DNA of 21,520 nucleotides from an uncultured Collinsella sp. (lineage in GTDB: Bacteria > Actinomycetota > Coriobacteriia > Coriobacteriales > Coriobacteriaceae). The notes beneath the pieces are model-generated. The model worked only from the letters and a program-made list of their open reading frames with translations. It was not told the DNA's origin and did no database searches. The position numbers were made by a program, and so were the translations under genes. This document shows positions 1-6,781 of the stretch, piece after piece; positions within the stretch are counted from its first letter, which is position 1; every line of letters begins with the position of its first letter. The stretch covers positions 1-21,520 of the forward strand of contig CAUGNQ010000034.1 of assembly GCA_959600835.1 (NCBI GenBank). Reading direction: 5' to 3'.

Positions 1-120
1 AATAGCTTTTTAATATAAATGTATTGGGGGCGGGTGGGTAAAAAATCCCCCACCGGCCCCGCGCGTGAACGCGTGTGCGGGCCGCCACGCGACCCGTCCA
101 GCCCGAAAATGACCCGCCTG
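1..120. other. Intergenic DNA with a GC-rich hairpin
   Basis: I see no credible gene here. An AT-rich start (1-22) is followed by an inverted repeat at about 26-60: a G-rich arm (ggggcgggtggg) pairs with ccc-accggcccc across an A/T loop, with one mismatch. On the minus strand the hairpin is followed by AT-rich sequence, so it could end a minus-strand transcript. This is weak evidence and the upstream gene lies outside the window. Confidence 0.35.
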
Positions 121-278
121 CCACGAAATGGGCCCATTTACTACTTTTGGGCGCCAATCCCCAACCACGGCAAAAAATGTGAAAACAAAACCGCAGGTAG
201 AACGCCTGCGGTTTTCCGGAAAACGGGGGTATGGTCGGGGGTATCGAGTCAAACGTAGTAGATGGGCAGGTTTCGTGG
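121..278 (+). repeat. Palindromic 126-nt-core intergenic element, copy 1
   Basis: The core runs from TTTACTAC (137-144) to GTAGTAGA (255-262), 126 nt. It is enclosed by copy-specific arms that pair with each other: 121-144 against 255-278, 20 of 24 positions complementary. An inner stem pairs ccccaacca (about 159-167) with tggtcgggg (232-240). The centre is a perfect 11-bp stem, aaaaccgcagg/cctgcggtttt (187-197 and 205-215) with a 7-nt loop, resembling a bidirectional terminator. A reversed copy with the same core length lies at 372-525. No transposase is present, so it could be a MITE-like or REP-like repeat or a structured RNA. Confidence 0.7.
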
Positions 279-371
279 CGAGCGGTTCCAGCTGATCCCT
301 TGGGAACGGAGGAAAACGGATCATTTTGGTCTCGCGAGGCTTGCGGAGGCGCTCGTGCAGGGCCGCCCGAA

Positions 372-525
372 CAAAACTATGCCGGTTTACTACGATGAAC
401 TCGACATTCCCGACCATGACTGCATTTTTCTAAATATCGCAAGCGTTCTACCTGCGGTTTTGGAAGCGCGCAATTTGCCGTGGTCGAAGGTGGGCGATTC
501 ATCGTAGTAAACCGACATAGTTTTG
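372..525 (-). repeat. Palindromic 126-nt-core intergenic element, copy 2 (inverted)
   Basis: This is the reverse-orientation homologue of the element at 121-278. Its core runs from TTTACTAC (386-393) to GTAGTAAA (504-511), again exactly 126 nt. Read on the minus strand it aligns to copy 1 without gaps at about 70% identity by hand count. It shares the 19-mer aaaaccgcaggtagaacgc (here as its complement, 443-461) and ccacggcaaa. The outer arms 372-399 and 498-525 are complementary at 27 of 28 positions, but their sequence differs from the arms of copy 1. The central hairpin is degraded here. A possible plus-strand reading frame across this element looks like chance. Confidence 0.7.
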
Positions 526-541
526 AAATGGCATTAAATCG

Positions 542-560
542 ATAGCAGCCATTTTGCTAT
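542..560. terminator. Possible weak terminator hairpin after the response regulator
   Basis: A short stem, atagca/tgctat with a 7-nt loop, lies 26 bp past the stop codon of the minus-strand response regulator. In the minus direction it is followed by cgatttaat, a poor T-tract. It may end the two-component operon, but the evidence is thin. Confidence 0.3.
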
Positions 561-585
561 GCCGGGGTGGTCGGTTGTTGGGTAA

Positions 586-1215
586 TTACCCTCGCAGGGA
601 GGCGATGGCGATCTGCGTGCGGTTGCGTAGGCCCATTTTGGCAAGGATCGAGCTGATGTGGTTGCGCACCGTGCCTTCGCCCATGTAAGCGGCGGCGGCA
701 ATCTCCTTGTTATCGAGGCCGCGGGCGATGAGCTCGGCGACTTCGAACTCACGGTCGGTCAGGCTGGCAAAGGCGGCGGGTCGGCGAGGCGTGCTGGCAT
801 CGGCGCCTGTCCCGTCAAAATCGATGTCCTCGATCGCCTTGCCCTCGAGCACGCGTTTGCCGTCCATGACCTGCGCCAACGCCGGTGGAATAGCGGCGAC
901 ATCGGTTTTGATCAGGTAGCCGCGGGCGCCCAGCTTGAGCGCCGACACAATGTACTCGTCATCCGAGAATGTTGTCAGAAACACCACGCGCGCCGCAGGG
1001 TCGCGCTCGAGGATCTCGCGCGCCGCCGATAGGCCGTCGCGTCCCGGCATCTGAATGTCGAGCAGTGCAATATCGGGTGCGTGTTCGGCATAGAGCGAAA
1101 CCGCGTCGTTGCCGTTGGCGCCGGTGCCCACTACCTCGATCTGCGGCTGGGCGCCCAGGATAATCTTGAGCGAATCGACCACTAGGCGGTCGTCGTCGAC
1201 AACAATGAGCCTCAT
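586..1215 (-). CDS. Two-component response regulator, NarL/LuxR type
   Basis: A 209-aa cytoplasmic transcription factor that should be phosphorylated by the kinase encoded just upstream. The N-terminal receiver domain (about 1-120) has the acidic cluster D7-D9, the phospho-acceptor D53 in LLDIQMPG, T81/T82 and the switch lysine K103. The C-terminal part (about 148-205) is a LuxR-type helix-turn-helix beginning LTDREFEVAELIARG, with a recognition segment around GEGTVRNHIS. The start is an ATG whose first bases overlap the kinase stop (ATGA), and AAGGAG lies 10 nt upstream. Coupling to the kinase and divergence from an ABC-2 exporter suggest that exporter is its main target, by analogy with LiaRS/DesKR-type systems. 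The signal cannot be read from the sequence. Confidence 0.95.
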   Translation of the reverse strand: MRLIVVDDDRLVVDSLKIILGAQPQIEVVGTGANGNDAVSLYAEHAPDIALLDIQMPGRDGLSAAREILERDPAARVVFLTTFSDDEYIVSALKLGARGYLIKTDVAAIPPALAQVMDGKRVLEGKAIEDIDFDGTGADASTPRRPAAFASLTDREFEVAELIARGLDNKEIAAAAYMGEGTVRNHISSILAKMGLRNRTQIAIASLRG

Positions 1216-2357
1216 CGGGCCTCATCTCCTTGCTGTTTGGGGACGGTGGCAAACACGCGCCAGCCGCCGACGCCGGCGCGCGGGCCGGCGGTGAAGGTGC
1301 CGCCAAGCGCCTCGACGCGCTCGCGCATGGAGCCGAGCCCCATGCCCTCGGCGGCGCCGCGACCGCCCGTCTGGGTCCCGCCCATGCCATCGTCGGTAAC
1401 GATGAGCTGGTAAAACGATGGATGCTCCATGCATCGCACAGCAACGTTTTGCGCGCGGGCGTGGCGCATGGTGTTGGATAGCGCCTCGCGCAGGACCGCC
1501 GCAAAGCAGTTGGCGACGTTTGCGGGCGCATGTTCGGTCATAACTTCAAGCTCAATCTGCGGGCCGCCGTCCGAGCGTGCGCCTTCAACAATGCGTTCGA
1601 GCTGCACGGAAAGATCGACGGCGTTGTCGTTGAGCGCGTGGACGCTGGTGCGCACAAGCTGGAGCGCCTCGTCAACGGTGTGCTTGACGTCGGCGAAATC
1701 GGCGGCGACGCCGGGTTCATCGGCGTGGACTATGCACAGGGCCTCGGTCTGCAGCGAGGTACGCGTGAGCTGGTGCCCGACGTTATCGTGGATCTCGCGC
1801 GCGATGCGGGCGCGTTCGGCGAGCGTCGCGAGCTCGACTTCGTAGTCCTGGCGATCGGCAAGATCGCGGTTGCGCGCTTCGAGCGCGAGGGCTCGTTCCT
1901 GCAGCTCGTCGCGGGTGCGGCGCATGCGCTGCTGCTCGCGTTCCAACTGGGCGGTGCGCAGCGATAGCAAGGTAGCGGCAACCGAAAGGATGGCAGTCAG
2001 CAGGAGCGTTCGGGCGGTGAGCGCGTCGGTGCGAAGGTCCGCGACAAGCGCAAAGACAAAGGTGGCGCCAATGCCCAGCGCGGCCCAGGCGTGCTCACGG
2101 CGCACCCGCCGCGCGATGTCATAGAGGGCGAGAGGCGCAAACGGCACAAACGGCGGCACGAAGACAGCCGCGATGATGTAAGCGCAGCTCGCGGTCTCGC
2201 TCGCGCGCCGGGCGCTTTTCCCCTGCGCGAGCTCAGCCAGCGAGGTGGCAATAACGCCAAGGCAAAACGCCGCGACCAGGCGAGCGTCCACAGCAAGGCC
2301 CAGAGCGGCTGCGATACAGCACGCCAGCACAATCGATTTGTCGAAAAGCCTGTTCAT
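1212..2357 (-). CDS. Sensor histidine kinase, HisKA_3 family
   Basis: A 381-aa membrane kinase partnering the response regulator downstream, with a 4-bp overlap. The N-terminal region (about 8-135) has four to six hydrophobic stretches with very short loops, so sensing is probably intramembrane. A coiled linker (about 136-175) leads to the dimerisation box LAERARIAREIHDNVGHQL with phospho-acceptor H190. The ATPase domain shows an N box around N295 (REALSNTMRHA), a G1 box DDGMGG (322-327) and a G2 box GMGLGSMRERV (338-348). I chose the ATG at 2357 because it begins the first hydrophobic segment. A longer TTG-started form (to 2492) would add 45 charged residues without domain features. No Shine-Dalgarno precedes the ATG, but TACAAT lies 6 bp upstream, so the mRNA may be leaderless. 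Confidence 0.9.
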   Translation of the reverse strand: MNRLFDKSIVLACCIAAALGLAVDARLVAAFCLGVIATSLAELAQGKSARRASETASCAYIIAAVFVPPFVPFAPLALYDIARRVRREHAWAALGIGATFVFALVADLRTDALTARTLLLTAILSVAATLLSLRTAQLEREQQRMRRTRDELQERALALEARNRDLADRQDYEVELATLAERARIAREIHDNVGHQLTRTSLQTEALCIVHADEPGVAADFADVKHTVDEALQLVRTSVHALNDNAVDLSVQLERIVEGARSDGGPQIELEVMTEHAPANVANCFAAVLREALSNTMRHARAQNVAVRCMEHPSFYQLIVTDDGMGGTQTGGRGAAEGMGLGSMRERVEALGGTFTAGPRAGVGGWRVFATVPKQQGDEAR

Positions 2358-2363
2358 ACGGGT

Positions 2364-2369
2364 ATTGTA
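2364..2369 (-). promoter_or_regulatory. Candidate -10 box for the two-component operon
   Basis: On the minus strand TACAAT is followed by six bases and then the ATG of the kinase, which places the expected transcription start at or next to the A of the start codon. No good -35 match is seen 17 bp upstream. It is proposed from position and the absence of a ribosome binding site. Confidence 0.4.
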
Positions 2370-2479
2370 CGCGAAGCCGCGCGTGGTGGAGGGGCCGCCC
2401 GGGGCAACCGTGACATTCCTCCCGCGCGGCAAATCGGCGTCGATCGCTCGCGCGAGCGGGGGTTTCGCCTCCGCCCCCC

Positions 2480-2505
2480 TCACTCGTGACAAAGCTCACT
2501 GGTGC
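2480..2505. promoter_or_regulatory. Tandem TCAC-NN-GTGA dyads between kinase and exporter genes
   Basis: TCACTCGTGA (2480-2489) is a perfect dyad and TCACTGGTGC (2496-2505) is a 9/10 match, with centres 16 bp apart. The half-sites also form GTGA-N6-TCAC between them. GTGACA at 2486-2491 resembles a -35 box of the exporter operon, but no -10 is evident. A regulator site in the divergent promoter region is plausible; the neighbouring response regulator is the obvious candidate. Confidence 0.4.
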
Positions 2506-2567
2506 GCGCCGCCCGCTCCTGCGATGATGAAATCGTACCGGGCCACGACCAACAGAAGGGCCGCCTC

Positions 2568-3506
2568 ATGACAGACATCGTCCATGTCGAAAACCTCGTC
2601 AAGCGCTATGACGATCTTATTGCGCTCGACCACTTTAACCTGAGCATCGCCCCCGGCGAGATCTTTGGCCTGCTGGGCCCCAACGGCTCGGGCAAGACCA
2701 CGTCCATCAACTGTATCCTGCAGCTGCTCGCCTACGACAAAGGCACCATCGAGCTGTTCGGCGAGCCCATGACGCCCGCCCGCTACGACCTCAAGCGCCG
2801 CATCGGCGTGGTGCCGCAGCAGGTGGCGGTGTTTGACGAGCTCACGGTGCGCGAGAACATCGACTATTTCTGCAGCCTCTACGTTAACGACCGCAAGCGC
2901 CGCCGCGCGCTGGTGGACGAGGCGATCGACTTTGTCGGGCTGGGCGACTTTACCAAGTTTCGTCCCGGCAAGCTTTCGGGCGGACTGGCGCGCCGCCTCA
3001 ACATTGCCTGCGGCATCGCACACAAGCCCGAGCTCATCTTCTTTGACGAGCCCACGGTGGCGGTCGACCCCCAGAGCCGCAACGCCATCCTGGAGGGCAT
3101 CTGCCGCCTGCGCGACGAGGGCGCTACGGTGGTGTATACCAGCCATTACATGGAGGAGGTCGAGCAGATCTGCAGCCGCATCATGATCATGGACGGCGGC
3201 CGCGTGCTGGCGCAGGGCACCAACGACGAGCTTAAGCGCATGATCCAGATGGGCGAGCGCGTGACTGTTGAGGTCGGTGCCGTCGAGGCCGCCACGGTCG
3301 AGCGACTGCGCGCCCTCGAGCACGTGCTTTCGGTCGAGCTGTCCGGCGGCGAGCTCGTCTGCACCTGCGAGGCGAGCCCGCACAATCTGGTCGACATCCT
3401 CGACACGCTGCGTGCTGCCGACGTGGCGCTCGGCCGCGTGTGGAGCGAGCCGCCGACTCTCAACGACGTGTTCCTCGAGATCACCGGCCGCGAGCTGCGC
3501 GACTAG
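2568..3506 (+). CDS. ABC-2 exporter, ATP-binding subunit
   Basis: A 312-aa ATPase that powers the two membrane subunits encoded next. It shows Walker A GPNGSGKTT (37-45), a Q-loop near Q84/Q85, Walker B and catalytic glutamate in IFFDEPTVAVD (D160, E161) and the H-loop histidine H193. The ABC signature is LSGGL (136-140) rather than the usual LSGGQ. The last ~90 residues form a C-terminal extension common in the CcmA/NatA/DrrA group. The ATG at 2568 follows AGAAGGG by 7 nt; an earlier in-frame start at 2502 lacks such a site and adds non-homologous residues. It lies divergent from the two-component pair, which probably controls it. The substrate (drug, peptide, lipid or bacteriocin) cannot be deduced. 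Confidence 0.93.
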   Translation: MTDIVHVENLVKRYDDLIALDHFNLSIAPGEIFGLLGPNGSGKTTSINCILQLLAYDKGTIELFGEPMTPARYDLKRRIGVVPQQVAVFDELTVRENIDYFCSLYVNDRKRRRALVDEAIDFVGLGDFTKFRPGKLSGGLARRLNIACGIAHKPELIFFDEPTVAVDPQSRNAILEGICRLRDEGATVVYTSHYMEEVEQICSRIMIMDGGRVLAQGTNDELKRMIQMGERVTVEVGAVEAATVERLRALEHVLSVELSGGELVCTCEASPHNLVDILDTLRAADVALGRVWSEPPTLNDVFLEITGRELRD

Positions 3507-3515
3507 GGGGCGGCC

Positions 3516-4703
3516 ATGTTCAACACCATCATCACCACGGTCAAGACGCTGCTGCGCCGGCCGAGCACGTGGGTCTGGGGCGCTCTCTTTCCTATTGCGC
3601 TTTCCACGATGTTCATGTTTATGTTTGCGAACCTCAGCTCCGACGGCACGGTCGACCCGGTGCCGGTTGCCGTCGTGGCGGACGAGGCCTGGGATGCCTC
3701 GACCTTTAAGGACGTGGCAGCTTCGCTTGCCAAGGCAAGCGACGATCAGCTGCTCGATGTGAGCGAGTACGAAGACTTGGCTGCCGCGCGCAAAGCGCTC
3801 AAGTCCGGCGAGGTCGCGGGCATCTATACGGTTGATGCCGCGGGCACGCCCAGGCTCACGCTGCTGTCGAGTTACGACAGCTCGCGCGCCTCGTCGGTGC
3901 TCACCGACCGCAGCATCCTTGAAACGGTGGCAAGCTCGTATACGCAAAATGTCGAGCTCATGCGCCAGATTGCCCAGGACAACCCGGCGGCGCTCGCCGA
4001 TCCGGCGGCGGTTGCGCACGCCCTGTCGCTCGAGGGCGGAACCCGCCGCGTGAGCCTGACTCGTGCCACGCCCGATGGCACGGTCATCTACTACTACGCG
4101 CTCTTTGGCCTGGTCGCGATGATGTCTGCCGAGTTTGCCGCCTTGAGCGTCGTCGATTTGCAGCCTAATCTGTCGGGCCTTGGCGCGCGCCGCTGCGTGG
4201 GCGGTCTTTCCAAGACGGCGTCGCTGGCCGGCATTTTTGTCGGCTCGTGGCTGGTTTCCTTTGCATCGATGGCGGTTGCGATCGGCTACGTGCGCCTGGT
4301 CGTGGGCGTCGACTTTGGCGGGCGCGAGGGGTTGTGCCTGCTGGGCGGGGCTGCATCCGCGCTTGCCGCCACGGGCCTGGGGCTTTTTGTGGGCACGCTT
4401 CCCGTTAAGGGCGGCAAGGCATCCAAGTCGGGCATCCTCACGGGCTTTGCCACCACGTGCGCCCTGTTCGCCGGCCTCTACGGCGAGCCGGCGATGGCGC
4501 TTGCCGACGACGTCGCCCGCGCTTGTCCGGTCGAGTGCTGGCTCAACCCCGTCAAGCTCATCTGCGACATGTTCAATCGCCTGTATTTCTTTGAGGACCT
4601 GGGGCCCTTCGCTGTTCGCGCCGGCGCGCTCGTCCTGATGGCCCTGGTGTTTGTCGCCGCCGCTACGCTGATCTTTGGAAGGAGCCGCTATGAGCACCTT
4701 TAA
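3516..4703 (+). CDS. ABC-2 exporter permease, first subunit
   Basis: A 395-aa membrane protein of the ABC-2 type. It has one N-terminal helix (about 19-39), an extracytoplasmic region of about 150 residues (40-188), then five hydrophobic helices at about 190-211, 235-263, 272-295, 306-322 and 364-386. This 1+5 arrangement with a large first loop is typical of NatB/YhgE-like ABC-2 permeases. The ATG lies 9 nt after the ATPase stop, with a G-rich ribosome binding site (aggggg). Its 3' end overlaps the next permease by 14 bp, so the two are likely made in equal amounts and form a heterodimer. Confidence 0.88.
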   Translation: MFNTIITTVKTLLRRPSTWVWGALFPIALSTMFMFMFANLSSDGTVDPVPVAVVADEAWDASTFKDVAASLAKASDDQLLDVSEYEDLAAARKALKSGEVAGIYTVDAAGTPRLTLLSSYDSSRASSVLTDRSILETVASSYTQNVELMRQIAQDNPAALADPAAVAHALSLEGGTRRVSLTRATPDGTVIYYYALFGLVAMMSAEFAALSVVDLQPNLSGLGARRCVGGLSKTASLAGIFVGSWLVSFASMAVAIGYVRLVVGVDFGGREGLCLLGGAASALAATGLGLFVGTLPVKGGKASKSGILTGFATTCALFAGLYGEPAMALADDVARACPVECWLNPVKLICDMFNRLYFFEDLGPFAVRAGALVLMALVFVAAATLIFGRSRYEHL

Positions 4704-5895
4704 GACCGCGCTTCGCATGGCGCTGGCGCACCCGTTCTACCTGCTCATCTATACGGTGTTCATCTCGCTCATGGGCGTATTCATCGCGGCTTCGGTGAGC
4801 TGGAACTCGTCGCAGCTTACCGAGTACAAGCCCTACGACACCAACGTGATCGTGGTCGACCGCGACGATAGCGACCTTTCGCGGGCGCTTACCAAGCACC
4901 TGGGCTCACGCTTTGACCTGGTCACGGGCGTCGGCGACGACACATACGACCTTGCTGACGCGCTCTCCAAGAGCAACAGCGCCAAAGGCAGCGCCGACTG
5001 CGTGTTCTTTATCCCGGAGGGGTTTGAGGACGATCTTGTTGCAGCCGCCCGTGCGGGGGAGGCCCTGCCCAAGCTCGACGTGACCTATGGTTCCGGCACC
5101 ATGGCGGCGGCGCTTTCGTCCGCCGAGGCCTCGCGCTGGATCTCGCTCGCGGGCGCTGCGGCGGCGCTTGAACCCGCTGCCTCCAACGGTGACGTTGCCA
5201 AGGCGGCCGAGCATGCCGCCGCAAAGCGCGCGGAGGTCCAGATCGAGCAGGTCAAGGTCTACTCGACTGCCGCCGCCACGCTCAAGTCGTACTTCAACTT
5301 TGGCGCGTACGCGATCATCTCGTCGGTCATCGTGTCGGTGGGATTGGTGTTCTCGGGCATGAACGAGCCCGAGCGCGTGCGCCGCATGGAGGCCGGCCCG
5401 GTCTCCGAGCGCCAGCGTTCGCTCGCTGTGTTCGCGGCCGCCGCCGTGCTTACCGTCTGCATTTGGCTCGTGTCGAGCATGATGGGCGTCGTGGGCTTTG
5501 CCGGCGCGGTTGCCGAGGTCGGCGCGGGTCGTGTGTGCCTGGCGCTGGCGGCGACGTTTGCCCTGGCGTGCACGCCTCTGGCCGTTGGCTTTGCGCTGTC
5601 GAGCTTGGGCGCGCGCGAGGAACTGCTCAACGGCGTGGGCAACTTACTCGGCATGCTCATGACGTTTTTGGGCGGCGCCTGGATGCCGCTGTCGCTCATG
5701 GGCTCGGCCGTGCAGACCGCGGCGCATTTTGTGCCGACGTTTTGGGTGAACGACGCGATTGGCAAGGCGCTTGCCTCGGACCTGACGTCTGCCGTGCTGG
5801 GCGACATCGCCTGCGACCTGGGCGTCACCGTGCTCTTCGCCGCCGCCATCGCCGCCGTAGGCCTGGCCCTCACGCGCGCCAAATCCCATGCCTAG
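4690..5895 (+). CDS. ABC-2 exporter permease, second subunit
   Basis: A 401-aa membrane protein built like the preceding one: a first helix at about 14-35, a long outer loop (36-205), then five helices at about 206-224, 245-273, 281-307, 316-337 and 372-395. The ATG at 4690 has AAGGAG six bases upstream, inside the end of the previous gene. A TTG at 4675 would also be in frame but has no ribosome binding site. With the ATPase and sister permease it should complete an ABC-2 exporter. A REP-like palindrome lies 8 bp after its stop and may end or stabilise the transcript. Confidence 0.88.
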   Translation: MSTFKTALRMALAHPFYLLIYTVFISLMGVFIAASVSWNSSQLTEYKPYDTNVIVVDRDDSDLSRALTKHLGSRFDLVTGVGDDTYDLADALSKSNSAKGSADCVFFIPEGFEDDLVAAARAGEALPKLDVTYGSGTMAAALSSAEASRWISLAGAAAALEPAASNGDVAKAAEHAAAKRAEVQIEQVKVYSTAAATLKSYFNFGAYAIISSVIVSVGLVFSGMNEPERVRRMEAGPVSERQRSLAVFAAAAVLTVCIWLVSSMMGVVGFAGAVAEVGAGRVCLALAATFALACTPLAVGFALSSLGAREELLNGVGNLLGMLMTFLGGAWMPLSLMGSAVQTAAHFVPTFWVNDAIGKALASDLTSAVLGDIACDLGVTVLFAAAIAAVGLALTRAKSHA

Positions 5896-5903
5896 CCACC
5901 TAG

Positions 5904-5961
5904 TCATTGGGGACAGTCTTTGCCGATTCGCCGGCAGGGCTGGCAGGGACTGTCCCAATGA
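5904..5961. repeat. REP-like palindrome (tcattggggacagtc family), copy 1
   Basis: The arms tcattggggacagtc (5904-5918) and gactgtcccaatga (5948-5961) pair with one extra G. Inner tttgcc/ggcagg pairing and a GC-rich loop follow. The segment ggggacagtctttgccgatt recurs exactly at 9481-9500. Such GGGGACAG palindromes are the substrate class of REP-associated tyrosine transposases (RAYTs); no RAYT gene lies in this window. It sits between two operons. Confidence 0.75.
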
Positions 5962-6012
5962 GTAGGTTGGAAAAAAGCCGCGCACGTCGCTTAAAAATAG
6001 TTCGCCCGGGTT

Positions 6013-6045
6013 TACTATTAGCCTAGAAAAGTAGCAGAAGGCTAA
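6013..6045 (+). promoter_or_regulatory. Candidate promoter and operator before the MacB/FtsX-type exporter
   Basis: TACTAT (6013-6018) is a plausible -10 box, with only a weak -35 candidate upstream (ttaaaa region). It is immediately followed by the inverted repeat TTAGCCT-N14-AGGCTAA (6018-6024 and 6039-6045), close to the expected start point and just before the ribosome binding site. The repeat could bind a repressor or form a 5' hairpin. Confidence 0.4.
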
Positions 6046-6059
6046 CAACGGGGGATAGC

Positions 6060-6773
<714 letters not shown>

Positions 6774-6781
6774 GCGGCGCC

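Noticed and set aside
262..507. Possible 81-residue plus-strand protein
   Set aside because: It spans the second palindromic element, has no ribosome binding site and no recognisable feature; repeat sequence explains the open frame.
1..585. CRISPR array or tRNA in the first gene-free stretch
   Set aside because: There are only two inverted repeat copies rather than regular direct repeats with spacers, and no tRNA cloverleaf or T-loop sequence was found.
2496..4718. Very long minus-strand open frame (740 codons) opposite the ABC-2 exporter
   Set aside because: It mirrors three clear ABC genes; the composition is Arg/His/Ala/Gly-rich with no domain, as expected for high-GC shadow frames.
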